Source: Rotaria sordida
Lineage: Eukaryota > Rotifera > Eurotatoria > Philodinida > Philodinidae
Direction of reading: 5' to 3'
DNA length: 64,000 nt
NCBI GenBank assembly: GCA_905250125.1
Contig: CAJNOL010000486.1
Span: 1 to 64,000 of the forward strand
Made by a program: the position numbers and the translations under genes. The notes below the pieces were generated by a model. It had not been told where the DNA came from, did no database searches, and saw only the letters and a program-made list of their open reading frames with translations. How positions within the stretch are numbered: position 1 is the first letter of the stretch; each line of letters begins with the position of its first letter. This document shows, in pieces, positions 24,386-37,904 of the stretch.

Positions 24386-26240
24386 GTAATACTTGAATGC
24401 TGAATTCAAGTATTCAAGTATTCAATAATTGAAAACTTGAAGTTTCTACTATTCAAATTTTAACTTCTCAAGTGTTCTGCAGATATTCAGTGGGGAAGCA
24501 CATGTCCCCACCTAACACACCTTTTATTTCAGCATCTCGGCGTGGGAGCGCGAAGCACCTCCCGAAGAGCTACGACCAGGGTGGCCAGATCAAAAACTTA
24601 AAAATCAGAAATTTTTTTTTTCGAAATCAGAAAACGATCAGAAATTTGTCTGGCAAAATCAGAAAATAATCAGAAAAGGTAATTTTTTTGCAAACTGGTG
24701 TCTATTACGTTAAAATGACGTCACAAAATGCTCTCTTTGGTTTCTATTTATGACTCACACATTATTTTCAAAGATAATTCACAATAAAGAACGACAATAT
24801 AAAGAATATATAGTTTAAATCATACGAAATAATAAAGAACATTTAGAGTCGGCCTCTTTTCCACTATATTCAAAATTTGTCCTCAAAACCGGTATAGAAA
24901 TAAGCCGCATATGTAGTATCCATGTTCAGAGCTCCTACAAAAAGAGAAAAAGGTTAAATAATATCAATTCGTTATTTTTATTCATATTTCTCGTTTGTTC
25001 GATTTTGCTTTGATAAATGTCTTTGAGTTAAAAGATGTTTATACAGATTTTGTCTGGATCCAGCGTACTCAGGAACGTAACTAAACCTCCAAAGCAGAGG
25101 GCGTAATCCCTAAGATCTCAAAATTTCGAACGCAGAGAAGTTTAATGCTACTATTTATATAAATCCAGTAGCTAAACGCCTTTGAAAAAGAACTTTTTTC
25201 TGTTTTGCTGTCTAAAAGAAACAAAATTTTTAGAAGAAGGCTGCGACCTAAGCGCCTTTACAGTTACTCCCTTGGACATGCTGCTGCTATTTGATAAAGA
25301 TTCACCAGCGCATGAAAGTGTCCGTTAGTAACTGTAAAAGTCACAAACTACAAACTATTAAGACAAAAAGATGACATAATATTGAACTAGCAGTGAGTTA
25401 TAATTGTACTTAAGTTTACTAACAAAATTACGATCTAAAAACGTCCAGATTCGTAGAAAAATCAGAAAAAACTAACCAAATCAAAAAAATCAGAAGATCA
25501 GAAAATAATTACAAAAATGTTCAAATTTTACAAACTTTTTTGACTTTTCAGAAGATCTGGCCACCATGATCAATAGTAATAATTCTAGTATTCATATGAG
25601 AACGAACTAGTACGTTTGCAACGATAGAAACGAAAGTCAGGAAAATCAGAAAAAAATCAGAAAGCCATCAGAAAAAGTGTTCAAAATCAGAAAATTTCTG
25701 AAAAATCAGAAGATCTGGCCAGCCTGGCTACGACCCATGCACGTCTCTGTGTACACCATTGTTCCTATTCAGTGCTGCACAGTAGCTCAAGCTTCTCACA
25801 TATTTCTTGTAGCATCACAGATAATGTCTGAAGCATCTCAACCATAACCTGTAGCATCCTAGATGATGCTATCGATGTGAAGCTAGCATGACGAGTAGCT
25901 ACCACGACGGATTTAGGTGAGCTTGGAATCTGTAACGCTCGGCGTTGTTGGGGCGGAAAATTGGTGAGGGTGTTCGGCAACATGTATCCAAACACCTGCA
26001 CCCAGGTCCCGCCCCTAAAAGTCCAAGTATGCACGATTTTTGGTTTACCTAAATCCGTTGTGGTAGCTACTCGTCGTGCTAGCTTTACATCGATGGTGAA
26101 TGCTTGCAACATTCCAGATAATACCTGTCGATGTTAGATGATTCTGGTGGCATTCCAGGCGTTGACTAATTGAGTACTTAAATACTTGAATAGTTGAACT
26201 GACAGTTGAATACTTGAATTCAACTTTCAAGTTTGACACT
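24386..26240. repeat. Composite repeat with AAGTATTCAAG-rich flanks and a foldback core
   Basis: Both outer flanks carry ACTTGAATTCAAGTATTCAA-type words in opposite orientation (about 24386-24440 and 26165-26235). Inside the right part an inverted pair lies at 25866-25920 and 26046-26100 (arm word GTAGCTACCACGACGGATTT). A hAT-type element is inserted in it at 24577-25726. No gene is present. Confidence 0.5.
24577..25726. mobile_element. Non-autonomous hAT-type element with exact 8-bp target duplication
   Basis: The ends CAGGGTGGCCAGATC (left) and CAGGCTGGCCAGATC (right, reverse complement) are inverted, and GCTACGAC flanks both sides (24569-24576 and 25727-25734). An 8-bp duplication with CAGGG-type ends is the hAT hallmark. 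The interior has no transposase but many ATCAGAAAA words. An inner terminus-like GATCTGGCCACCATG at 25553-25567 suggests two right ends. Confidence 0.85.
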
Positions 26241-27099
26241 ACTGCCCCAATTATGAGATAAATTTATATTATACATAGTGCTGCAAAAATTTTATTAGTA
26301 AAAGATATTCTGAAACTGTTTTCTTCTTAGTTAATTTGAATTCTTACTAAAAAATAAATTGAATTCGAGTGAAAAACACTTTTTGCAATATTTTATAGTT
26401 GGAATCGACAGTCGTAAGTGCTATCGGCGATAGTGCCGGAAAACATGCAACATGAGTCGTTTTGTGAGCACTCTAGAGTCATGATCTAACATATAATGAA
26501 TCAAAACAAACGACCTACTTGAGTTAGTATAACTTGAAATTAAAAACTAAGGATACAAGATGCTTTGAAAAAACCTACGGTTATCTTTATATCTAATCAT
26601 TCGATGATTATTATTTAATTTTTGAAAATTTGTTAATATATATATATATATAATATATTTATATATATGTATCTATTGTTCATACTGTTCATTTTTAGTC
26701 ACACATTCAATGACAAAATGTCAAAGTTGGAAAAAAAAATCTTGATATACACACATGCGCACGTATTGAACAAAACAAAAAAAGAAAGAAGTTTTGTACC
26801 ACAGCAATGGATACGACAACAAGCCACACAGAAGAAAGAAGAAATATTTATTTTTGATGATATGAATACACGCTCAATGACAATGACATCGCCGCAGATA
26901 TATAATTTAGCACCATTAATTGTTTTCGATTAAGGATTTAGTTGGGAAAAATAAAGAACTGCAATGCTAAGATAGACAAAACAAATGTATTCTTGTATCA
27001 AATTAATACCGGAATCTTATCAATCAACAAGATAAATCACCGTCTAGGACCACAATAGATTTCTAAAGAAATATATTTAATTAATAAGAAAAAATTCTT
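26241..27099. other. Gene-free stretch downstream of the RGS14-like gene
   Basis: AT-rich, with a TATA microsatellite near 26636-26668. A plus-strand open frame at 26667-26933 has no recognisable features and probably is not a gene. Confidence 0.45.
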
Positions 27100-27105
27100 T
27101 TTATT
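27100..27105 (-). terminator. Polyadenylation signal of the RGS14-like gene
   Basis: AATAAA on the minus strand, 24 bp past the stop codon at 27129. Confidence 0.5.
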
Positions 27106-27128
27106 TCTTGTTTTTTTTTTTTTTTCAT

Positions 27129-30100
27129 TTAAAACATACGATCTTTTTCCGATTGAGTTAAAGATGTTTCAGGTGTTGAAAAAAAAAGATAATCATCAAC
27201 AGATGTTGATTTTGATTGTGTAACTACTTGTAATATTCCACATTCATCAAATTTAATATCTTCATCGTTTTCTGATATCATTTCAAATATATCATTTGCT
27301 GTTCTTACCTTTTGTCTAGTTGACATCTCTAAAAAAAAATTAATCTTTTTAAAATCTTTTGTTTTTTATTATTTCTCACCAACACCCGATGCTGTTCTTA
27401 TTAAAGTAAATATTCTTTGATTATCATAACATTCAACAATTTCATTTAAATTAAGTGGCATTAACGAATTATTCTAAATATAATCAAATTATTAAATAAA
27501 TAAAAAAAAAAACAACAAGTAGTATTCCAGTTTTTACATACAGCATAAAAAACAAAATGTCCAATAGAATAATTTAATTTTTCAACAACTGGTTGTAAAA
27601 TTTGTAAAAGTGTTCGTTTTGGATTACATCGTACACATAAAGTTTTTGTTGGAAAATCAATACGTATTAATATACGAGTTTCAACATAAATTTCTTTTCC
27701 AGATAATGTTGATAAGGGTTCTTGAATATCAATAGATTGCTAAATATAAATAGTGTTAAGCTATATATATATATATATATATAGTTGTAGCACTCTTGTA
27801 CAGACGGATGTGTCAACAACATTTTAATCAATAATCCGAAGAATAGTAAAAGACAATAGCTGACATTTCTCATATTTCATTGGAAACAAGAAACAACTGA
27901 CATGCAAAATTAGTTTTGTATTAGTAATTAAATATGAGTCAAGCTATAAAAGAAACTCATCTTGTTCATATATCTAATTGAAATTTATTGTGTTTATTGA
28001 AAAAAAAAAGGAATAGGCTATATTATTTACGACTATGGAAAGAATATCGAGCAATTACTCAACTATAAATTTATAATAACTAGAGAAAACGGTTGATTTC
28101 TCCAAATAATTGGTTTGAATCTTGTTCGACACATTTTCGGACTTAATGTACTTGTATAAATTTAACAACAGATCATAGAAGCAAGTGTACATCAGTTAAC
28201 ACTAATTGAGATATGTATAAAATACTAATTAATTAAGATAGAATGAAAATATAAAAAAATCAAATTCTTGCTTTGATCCTTATCTTGAGAAGATTTATTT
28301 CTAAATATCTCTACAAAAATTCTTAAATTTCTGTTATTCGAATAATTATTGATTACAGAATGTATCATTCTGTTTTTTTTTGAATAAGAACAGGCATTTC
28401 GAAACAATTAAAATCTAATGGTAATCTCACGAAGGAATCCATTCGACTGATATCCAGCGTTTAAACTCATATTTTACTCATAGTGTAGATAAAAGTCCTG
28501 AAAGAATTCGTGTCATTCAGCCTTTCTTCTCGAATTATGATCATTTTATTAAACTTTCAGCTTATTGCAGAATATCATGAGAAAAATCGAAACAATAAGT
28601 TTCAACCTGAAATTCTTCTCAATAATAACTCTCATGGCCTTTCTCTGATATCCGGCAAATTTCAGGTGAAACAAATCGATTTCTTTTTAAGATAAACAGG
28701 GCTATTTTTGGAGTTCTTGTGTGAAAGTAATATTTTTTGCACAGACATGTTATCTCAGAAGGAAAATATCCGTTTGAGTTGAAACTTTCCGGATACCATA
28801 AGAGCCATGAGAACTATTGTTGAGAAGAATTTCAGGCAATAATTTCTTGTTGCGATTTTTCTCGTGGTATTCTACAATAGGCTGAATGATGAGTAAAATG
28901 ACTATAACTCGAGAAGAAAGATGTAATGGTGTAAATCCTTTCAGGATTTTTATCTACACTATGAGCAAAATATGAGCTCAAATAGAGATTATCAGTCGGA
29001 TGAGTTCTCCCGTCCGTGGCAGATTTAAGAGGAGCACGAAAGTTTTTTTGTTGTCCAGAAAAAATCAACAAAAAATAAGTTTATATTACCTCGAATGATC
29101 TTCAAAAAAATGATTTTTATCTACGATCATCTTCTCCTTTGAAAGAATATCGACTCCTTCAGCTTTCTAAAATTCTAGATTTATTTTTGTATAATCTTCG
29201 TAACAAATGCATTGATATTCGCTATAAGCTAAAAGCTTTTATCAATCAATTAGAAAACCTATCATAAATTATATTCACGAAATTTGTACAAGTCAAAATA
29301 TGGCATAAGCATTTCAAAAACAGGCACATTCAAATAAACGAATGACAGTTAGTTTCAATGATATTAAAGTATAATCTATACGAAAAGAAGAAAAAAAAAT
29401 CATCGTTATTTTTATTTAAGATTAATGTATGAAAGAATTGTAATCATGCTTAAATGTTTTATTAGAGAATTTATCGACAAAAATGAAAAAAGATACATTT
29501 AATTATAGAAAAATATTTCCTTCTTTTCATTGAAAAATATCTTTATATTATGGAAGTAGCTTAATTATTATGATTAAAAAATAACTAAATTTTGAAATGA
29601 TCTCATTACTATCATACAATTACATTAATTTATTTTTTAATATTATACATTCATTCTCAATATTGAACAATACTAATTTCTAGATATAATCCAGTACAAA
29701 TAATTATATTTCACATTCAATTGATATTATACAATATAAAAAAGAAAATATTCTTTTTTCCAGGACAGAATATATATCTAGGTATAAGAAGGCTTGATAC
29801 TAAAAATAGTTAATCTTTTTCATGTCAACCGAATGTGTCATATATGTCGAGTCTCGCAAGAAAAGTAGATTATCTTCAAACAGGAAATAATCTCGGACTA
29901 GTTTGTCTTATCAAATGAAATATTAAAAAAACACAAAATATTTACTTGATCAATAGAATATAATTCAGTTCGATACCATGTAAGTCCACGTTTAGCAAAT
30001 AGACGATTAATCGTTTTTTGAATAGTATTTGTAGAATTATGTGTTAAAATAACCGTTGATGTTGAATCCGGAAATATGAAACGACAAAAACGAGATAAAT

Positions 30101-32528
30101 CTATTGATGATATTGAAGGATGTTCCTATGAAAACAAAAAAAATTGTTAGTTTTTTTTTTTTGCTTGTATGAATAGAATATCAATTAATAAACTAACAAT
30201 TATAAATTTTTTATCATTATTATCTTGATTTGTATCGGAACGTGAAGCAACATTAAACAATGATGAATCTTGTTGATTAATATTTGATGAATATTTATTT
30301 ATTTTATAAAAATTTCCAATGGTCAATAATGGAGATGATGGTGGGGTCTGAAGGTAAATTGATGATGATGTAGTTGGAGTTTTATTTAAACATGATATTG
30401 GTGTCAATTCTATTAATGCTGATTTATTTGTTATTGATGAATAATAATTATCATATAATGGTGTATTTGTACTAGCATTTGCAGTTTGATGATGTTGAAA
30501 ATTAGGCGATGATGAGGATGTATCACGTTTAACTAAATTTAAATATTCAACAAATAAAAGAATTTTATTTTTTGAATTAACAAAACAAAGTAGAATTTGA
30601 TAAATTTTCTTTTTTTTTTTTTTTTTGTTTCTACTTTAGAAAATATTTACTATCTACCTGATTAAAGTAGAAAAGTTAATGAAATACACTAATCATCACC
30701 GGAATCTTCATTGAGCGTGTTACTCGCCGAGTTTGACACTGCAACGGAGAGAGAGGAATCTATATCGATAGAACTGTATTTTAACTATATTATAGATATA
30801 CACATATATATATATATATAGAGGTAATATGTGCGAGTGGGAATTAAAGAAAAACAAGCTTCTAGTGGATGTAAAAATATTAATATTAATTTTCATTATT
30901 GTCTTACACATAAAGCACAATAATGAAATTAATATTGATTAAAAGAAGAATATATAATGTGCAATAAAATATTTATAGTGCGTTAATAACAGTACCGAAC
31001 AGTGACATGCTCTTTTATTATTTTCATCGCAAAAAAAATATCATTCAATACATATACGTTTATTTCAACAGCATATTAGATCTAGATCGATCAACTATCT
31101 ATGTCATTTCATACCTCATTCACATGCAGAGCATCAATAACTGACATAAAGCTATCAACACACGAATGGCTAGTAGTAACAGCAATAACAATAGCAATCA
31201 GCAATAGTACATGTTAATGACTATGACTACTAATATTTTCTCTATCTATTCGTAACTCGATGTCTTTTGAGTTTTGACGAATAGATGAAGAAAACAGAGA
31301 TACATTAATTTTTTTTTTCAGAGGGTTGGCAAGGTTATTAACTAGACAAGCTCGTTTTTTTTCTATTTGTATATATATATATATAATGGATGCAAAACAT
31401 CAAAAGAAAGACTTGCTTGTCTCTGGCGCAGCTAAATAAATCGAAATAATGTATACAACAACTAGATACATTAGCAAAAGTAATAACTAACCTGATAGAC
31501 GTTTCCATTTAATTAATGCTATAGAAAAAACATAAATAAGAAAAAGTCAAATAATAATAAAAAAAAAAAAAAGAAATAGAAATTTTATTATTACCTTTTG
31601 TCCAAGGTAAAAGTGGACTTCGTTTTTTATCTTTTTTCTCTTCTTCTTTCAATTTACCCTATGAATAATAATTAAAAAAAAAAAAAAAGAAAAGAAACTT
31701 TCAATAAATTCTGTTTGAGTTTTTTTTTTTTTCGTGATTATATTTCATACAAGAGAATCAATTGTTTTCGAACGTTCTTCATTATTAACTGATGTTTGTT
31801 GTGGTTTTGTGATATATGGTATGGGTTTTCCTTCCATTTCACTCATAATACAATCTTTATACATATTAGATTTTAAAAATCTTGTATATGAATCAAGTTT
31901 CATCAATTGAAATATCTGAGATTGAGCCTTTTCAAATATATGAGCATTAGGATTATTTAATAATGATTGTTGACATTCTTGTCTTGTTCGACTATCAATA
32001 TTGATTCGACATGAACCATCATCTGTATCATGTAAATATGTTGACCAAATAGAATTAGCTTTATTACGAATCTAAAAATAATTGATATTTTTTTTTTCTG
32101 TATATAATAAAATGATAACAGACTTCATCTGGATCTGACAATTTTTTTAATTTTTCGCATTCAATCCAAAATTGAATATTTTCTTGACTAAATTCTTTTT
32201 TTAAAAATTCTGTAAAGACATGTAAACCAATTTCATCATTGAGCAATTTTTCAAAACCAACAGCCCATGAAGCAACACGACCAATATCAATTAATTTATT
32301 TGATTCTTCATTATCTTCATCTTCACATTGTTTATGAACACTTGTTAATGAATTTGATATAGATAAACGTGTTGCTGATAATTCTGCTGTTTCTTCATCA
32401 GTAACTGCAAGTGACTAAAATATAAATTAAAACAAATTTTTATGTTCATTTTATTTATTTTTATATACCTTAGTCTTAATAAGTTTTGATCTAGTAGAAT
32501 GAAATTTTATCTCTGATGACATCGTCAT
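27129..32528 (-). CDS. RGS14/RGS12-type regulator: RGS, two Ras-binding domains, degenerate GoLoco
   Basis: Common exons, 5' to 3': 32124-32414, 31751-32071, 31595-31658, 31492-31518, 30198-30532, 29946-30125, 27542-27739, 27380-27473, 27129-27328. With the nearest first exon (32469-32528) they give 1770 nt, 589 aa, with all phases matching. The RGS box (~residues 71-195) keeps G-alpha contact residues (QENIQFW, INIDSRTR, DSYTRFLKS), so GTPase-activating activity is expected. RBD1 (~375-430: CRFIFPDSTSTVIL) and RBD2 (~448-520: ETRILIRIDFPTKTL) are Ras/Raf-binding-like. The last exon holds a GoLoco-like segment (NDIFEMISENDEDIKFDECG) that lacks the family's Asp-Gln-Arg. In animals this architecture links G-alpha-i/o signalling to Ras/MAPK. 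The exon 1/2 donor is weak (GTCTGT). Up to eight alternative first exons lie upstream. Confidence 0.88.
28435..29010. mobile_element. Foldback element in an RGS14-like gene intron
   Basis: Arms about 28435-28670 and 28770-29010 are inverted copies (shared words CTCATAGTGTAGATAAAA and CCTGAAATTCTTCTCAA). It lies in the 2.2-kb intron between the RBD1 and RBD2 exons. There is no coding content. Confidence 0.7.
32469..32528 (-). CDS. Alternative first exon a of the RGS14-like gene
   Basis: ATG at 32528 (second ATG at 32522) with an in-frame TAA immediately before it; 20 codons (MTMSSEIKFHSTRSKLIKTK), then a GTATAT donor in phase 0. A short intron (54 bp) leads to the common exon at 32414. It is basic and Ser/Thr-rich. 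As the closest start it is the best-supported N-terminus. Confidence 0.75.
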
Positions 32529-33514
32529 TTATTCTTCTCACATGAGAACATCATAAGGAAAAAAAAGGAATATAAAAAATTGAATACGACAAGTAAAGGA
32601 TGAACGTGTCTAGTCTTTCTTTTGTTTTAATGGTCCATTGTGTTCTTAACTCGCTTGCCTTGCGTTTCCTCCTCTCAGTTTCTTTTGGTTTTTGACTCGA
32701 TGACTTCTCTATGAAAATGCAACTAGCGGCAGTGATAAATATTTTTCTTGTTAAGCACTAGTTGATGTGTTTTTCTTGTCATATAAATGCACACAAAGCA
32801 TCGATGTAGAAGAAAAAAGAGCGAAAGGACAACGACCGTTCTAGTGGTGTCATTCTTCGTTTTTTCTTCCCTTCTTTTGACATATATACATATTGAAATA
32901 GATAAATATAGTTCTCCAGGTTTTACTTCTCTTTCTCATTTGATCTGTACTAAAATAGAAAAGAAAGAGAATACAGTATGACTAAGCTAAAAAAGAAACA
33001 GAAAACAATAAAATGTTTTCATTTGTATCTTTTCTTCTTCGATGATGATAGGCAGATGGGACTTGTTCATATTTCAAGTAACTTAATTTTGTTTTCTTTA
33101 GTATTCTTATTTTGTTAATAAATAATTGATGCCAAGTGTTTTGAGTTGATTCTATCATTATTATCATTTTCTCTAAAATAATTTATCTACGTTTTTTTTT
33201 TTTGCTAATAGTTTTCCAATCATAACCTCGATATTTTGACAACAAAATAATTTGTTCGATATCAACCTAATAACTTATGTACAAAAGAAAAACAACATAA
33301 GACAAGAATCATTATTATATGATTAGCTTATTTTTTTCATATCAAGAAAATTTTTGAGAAAAAAATGTTATGTCAAATTTTTCTTATTTCAATAGAAATC
33401 ATTTAATTAAACTCGTTTAAAGATTTGTTCATCAGATGTTTGTTTTTTTTTTGTAGACCTTCGAGAGATAGAAAGCAAGAAGAAAATCTAAAAATTAGTT
33501 TTCTTATAACATAC

Positions 33515-33622
33515 CAATGCATTTGGAAGTTTATATTCATTAACACTCGACTGACGACGAAAATCAGTAAGAAAATTTCGTATATATAAACGATGATTCG
33601 CACTTATATTACTATTACGCAT
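33515..33622 (-). CDS. Candidate alternative first exon b
   Basis: ATG at 33622, 36 codons (MRNSNISANHRLYIRNFLTD...), GTATGT donor in phase 0. It contains FRRQSS, a basophilic-kinase (PKA-type) site. A TTTTCAG lies 9 bp before the ATG in matching frame, so an internal exon is also possible. Confidence 0.55.
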
Positions 33623-33961
33623 GATATTTTTCTGAAAATGATATAGATATATATTGAATAAAATCTTTTTTTTCAATCGTTGTCGTTGTTGTTCTATTTT
33701 CGATGTTGTAGTCGTCGTATTATTAATGATTGATTGTTGTTTATGAGTGCGAAGAAAAAGAAAAAGAACAAAGTAATTCCATATTCGATTCAGTAGTATA
33801 TGTTTTTGATCAACAGAGTTTCTTGTTCTTATAATCTTTAAAAGCTCAGTAGCATGCAATCCCAAGACAACGACTCCTTCTTTCTGCTTCTTCTTCTGCT
33901 TCTTCTCTATCGCCTTTTGTTAGTCGTATGATAGAAATATTTTTCATCGCGTCAATACACA

Positions 33962-33997
<36 letters not shown>

Positions 33998-34664
33998 TCA
34001 ATAGTCCATACAAATGGGTTCAATACTAGAGAATGAACGTATGGAATCAATAATTGAGTCTCAAACATTAACAATAGTGAATGAGAAGGAAAAAACAAAA
34101 AAAAAAGAAAAAAAAAAGTAGCAACACTAACACAATAGATGACTCTTTCTTTCGATTGATCACAACTATTAGATATACTATGAAGGAAATTTTTCTTTCT
34201 TTATTTTTCTTTTGATCAGAAAAATAAAAAAATTACTTGACTATTGGAATATAATCAAATATTTAATATAGAAAAGTCAATAAATCAAACATAATTTCAA
34301 ATGAAGAGAAAAAGAATAAATTGTGCGCAATGTGCCGGAAAAGATCAATATAGAATAATGTGATACTGATGGTATGCACATGCAAGTAATATAGACGAAA
34401 TAAACCAATACTCCCTCGATTATTGATAGGTTATTGAGACCTCGAAAAGTCTATCGAATCTTATTGAATAACCAATGTTACTCTTCAATGAACTATGACT
34501 CTCTTCTATATAAAAAAAGAAGCACGCAGTTCAATAACATTAGCAATTCTTTAATATAAATTTATAAATAATCTTATAATAAGTTTCTCTTTCTATAAAT
34601 CTTGATTATTAATTGAATAAATACATATTACAATGAAAAATAGATTTATTAGAAAATAAAATAC

Positions 34665-34763
34665 CTGTGTTCTTTGTGTTCGTTGTAATCCAATAAAATT
34701 TGATATATATAATTGATTACTACTGTCATAAAATTGTATATTCTTTTTCTTACTAGTTAACAT
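34665..34763 (-). CDS. Candidate alternative first exon c
   Basis: ATG at 34763, 33 codons (MLTSKKKNIQFYDSSNQLYI...TQRTQ), GTATTT donor in phase 0. Its KKK start is basic. No domain was recognised. Confidence 0.5.
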
Positions 34764-35263
34764 TATTATAAAAGAAAATGAAGACTGACGTATTTCGAAT
34801 TAGAAGAACTATGATAGTTTTACATTTCCTTTGTTTTGTTATATCATATAAATGAGAGAAAATCTTGTCACGAGTATCTAATAGAATCATGAACTGTCTC
34901 TCATTTATTATTATTCAAGTGTGAAACAACATTGAAAAAAAGAAGAAAATGATCAACATCATTCATTCTATATAACAATAAGCAAAAATGAAAAAAAAAA
35001 AAAAAGTTGAAAGCTAATCAAGCAAAATGTTTTATTACTAAAAAAATATAAGTTGTAGAGTTTTTGTAAAAAAAAAAGTCTCTTTTCCAACATATTTCAA
35101 TCAGTAACATCCGATCGTATCGAAGATGGGAATAAAAAAAAGTTATCTTGAATAAGATATCTTTAAAAGAAATCTTTTTATAGATATAGAAAAAAGATAC
35201 ATTACGCTTGATAGAAAATATCTTTCTTTTAATAGATAGAATGAAAATATTTTATATTCTAAC

Positions 35264-35368
35264 CTGAATATCAGAACAACGTAATGATGAATAACAAGAA
35301 AGACGATGACTCTTTCGTGAATATTTATTCATAAATTCATTCAATGTTTTTCTCGTTGTTATTGACAT
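35264..35368 (-). CDS. Candidate alternative first exon d
   Basis: ATG at 35368 with an in-frame TAA two codons upstream, so it must be a first coding exon; 35 codons (MSITTRKTLNEFMNKYSRKS...CSDIQ), GTTAGA donor in phase 0. It is strongly basic with two late Cys. A minus-strand GA repeat lies 60-85 bp upstream. Confidence 0.6.
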
Positions 35369-35801
35369 ATTTTAAGTAGACATTGTCAATCAATTGATAA
35401 TAAAAAATTCTATTTAATCATTTTCTTTTTCTCTCTCTCTCTCTCTCTCTTTTTTTTTTTAAAATCAATATTCATGCAATATATAAGATGTATATGTGTA
35501 GATGCGCATGTTTTATAATCACATTTTGTTTATTGTGGATGTCGAATGACGACAAACATCGACTAAACTAGTTGAAAATGTAGTGTGCAATAGAGATGTA
35601 GGAATCAGCGAAGGTCTTATTAATTCTAATTCTATTAGAAAAGAAAAGGGAAGACTGCATAACAAAAACAGACAGTCAAATCATCACATTTCATGGCCAC
35701 AATAAAAAGAGTATAGAAAGATTCTTTTTTTTTTCTTGTTGACATGAACTTGAACGCCGACGCATACCGTGTAAACGACGTATATATATATATATATATA
35801 T

Positions 35802-35832
<31 letters not shown>

Positions 35833-37679
35833 TAGATAGATACGTTTCTGAAGTCTCATCTCATTATTAAACAACATTTGATTGTCATTCGCATTCATTC
35901 GAATAGAATTCGATGCGGAATGATGAACAAATAATGGATTCACAAACGTGATGGTAACTGAATAGTGTAATGAAGATAGAACAAACAACTCGTACCATTT
36001 CCGATAAATAAATGAAAGGATAACGATTGCTTATTTTATCAATTATTATCTTGATAAAAGATATAAAATACTTTTAATAGATAAAAGTCAAATAATATAA
36101 CATAAAATAAAGTAAAACAATCTTGTTAAATTTTCTTAATAATGAACTTAATAAATTAATTTTTTAATTTCTCTTTTATCTCATGAGTAATTTATTATAA
36201 TTTCTCATTAAGCATTCCATACTAATACTTCATAGACACTACATATATAACCTTTACATTATCAAACAAAATTAATCAAATCAACTTCTGTCAACATAAT
36301 ATGACAGTTTTTCAAACAAAAAAAATTCATTATCATTGTAGTCCGATGAGCACGAGATATGTTTTTCAAAGTTAGATTTTAATAACATGAACAATGTCTT
36401 AAATAAGAAAATCTTTTTTCATCGATCATTATTCTATTAGGTTCATTAGTTTCAGGCTACTGAAAAAAACAAGAGTTTCTTTCATCGAAAAAAAAAAAAA
36501 AAAACACAACAATAGACAAGTTATTCTCTCTCTCTCTCTCTCTCTCTCTCATTCGTAGGATTCATTGAGTACAGAAAGAAAAAAAAACAAACAACAAAAT
36601 TTAATATAAAAATTTCAATGACCTTGTTCACCGATTCATATGTCATCTCAATGGAAGTAAAAAAAGAAACCCAATTCACATGATAACACATCTTATGGAT
36701 ATTTCCTTTGAGATTTTATTTCATAAATTCTACTAAATAAGCAATTTCTTATAATGAATAGTGAAATCTTACAGATTTTTCTACAATTTTTATTTGTTTA
36801 TCATTATATGAAAAAAAGGAAATAATCCTATTAATTATAGTCAAAAGAAAATCAACAATTATATTTAAATATTACAAAAAAAAATAATAAATACATAAAT
36901 AAAAATTGCAAGAAGATTAATTTTTTTTTTGTTTCTCTTTTCTTTTTTTTTAATCATAATAATAAATAAGACATATTGAATTATTTATATTCACGCATAA
37001 AGACAAACATCCTATAAGACACACGGATAATGTCTTCTTTCGTTTTTTGGTAAGAAAGATGGGTTGCGTAGTTAGATTGGCATCTTTAGATAATGATAAT
37101 AATAATAATAACGATCGCTTACATACACTCATCTCTTTTTCTCAAGGCGTTTAAGCAATCCATCATCAATGTTAGTTAACTCTTACTGATGGGCTTAACT
37201 TGATCTTTTCTATATACTTTCAGTCGTTATTTGCGATAATTTCCGAGTATTTTGCCTTGTTGAAGAAAAATTGTTAGTTGCATGAATCTCAACAGATTCA
37301 ATATCTGTCATCACTCAAAGAAAGCGATTTGACGTATATATGAATATATAAATCAATAGCAGATGGTATATAATAATATAGTGACATTGATATATACCTT
37401 TCGGTTTTTGTGTTTTATAAATAGGAGTTTATTTAAGCATTCAATTAACGGTATGACAAAAAATTCATTTTTGTATCTAATAATTTTTGACATAAGATAA
37501 ATTCATCTATAGAATAAAAACTTTCTCTCTTTATAATGTCATCATCATCATCATCATCATCACCATCATCTGCTTGAAGAAATATAAAAACATATGTGTC
37601 TAGGATATATAATCTTTCTCTATTTTCTTTTTCCTATGTCGATATCCAGCAGCGCTACTAATTAGATTTTGTCACATAC

Positions 37680-37904
37680 CAATGTTGAAGTCGTAAAACT
37701 TGCTTTACGTAATTGAGAATTTCGACGTTGATAATAATTAACAATCGATGTTCGACGTTGATGTATACTAACACCAGCACTAGTCATATTAGCTGCATTG
37801 ATTATTGACAAGCGACGAGGGTCAACATCAAGAAAATGACGATTAGTTGTTGCTGAAGGGGTGAGGAATAAGTTAGACGAATTATTAGGATGAATTGAGG
37901 ACAT
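37680..37904 (-). CDS. Candidate alternative first exon e, rich in R-R-x-S sites
   Basis: ATG at 37904, 75 codons, GTATGT donor in phase 0. Four basophilic-kinase sites lie in the second half: DPRRLSI, HQRRTSI, YQRRNSQ and LRKASF. RGS14-type proteins are known PKA substrates in vertebrates, so a phosphoregulated N-terminus is plausible. No fold was recognised. Confidence 0.65.

Noticed and set aside
26667-26933. 88-residue plus-strand frame
   Set aside because: Low-complexity composition, no motif, no splice or neighbour context.
35635-35988. 117-residue minus-strand frame with IYIYIY and LSIY repeats
   Set aside because: Produced by the TA and GATA microsatellites.
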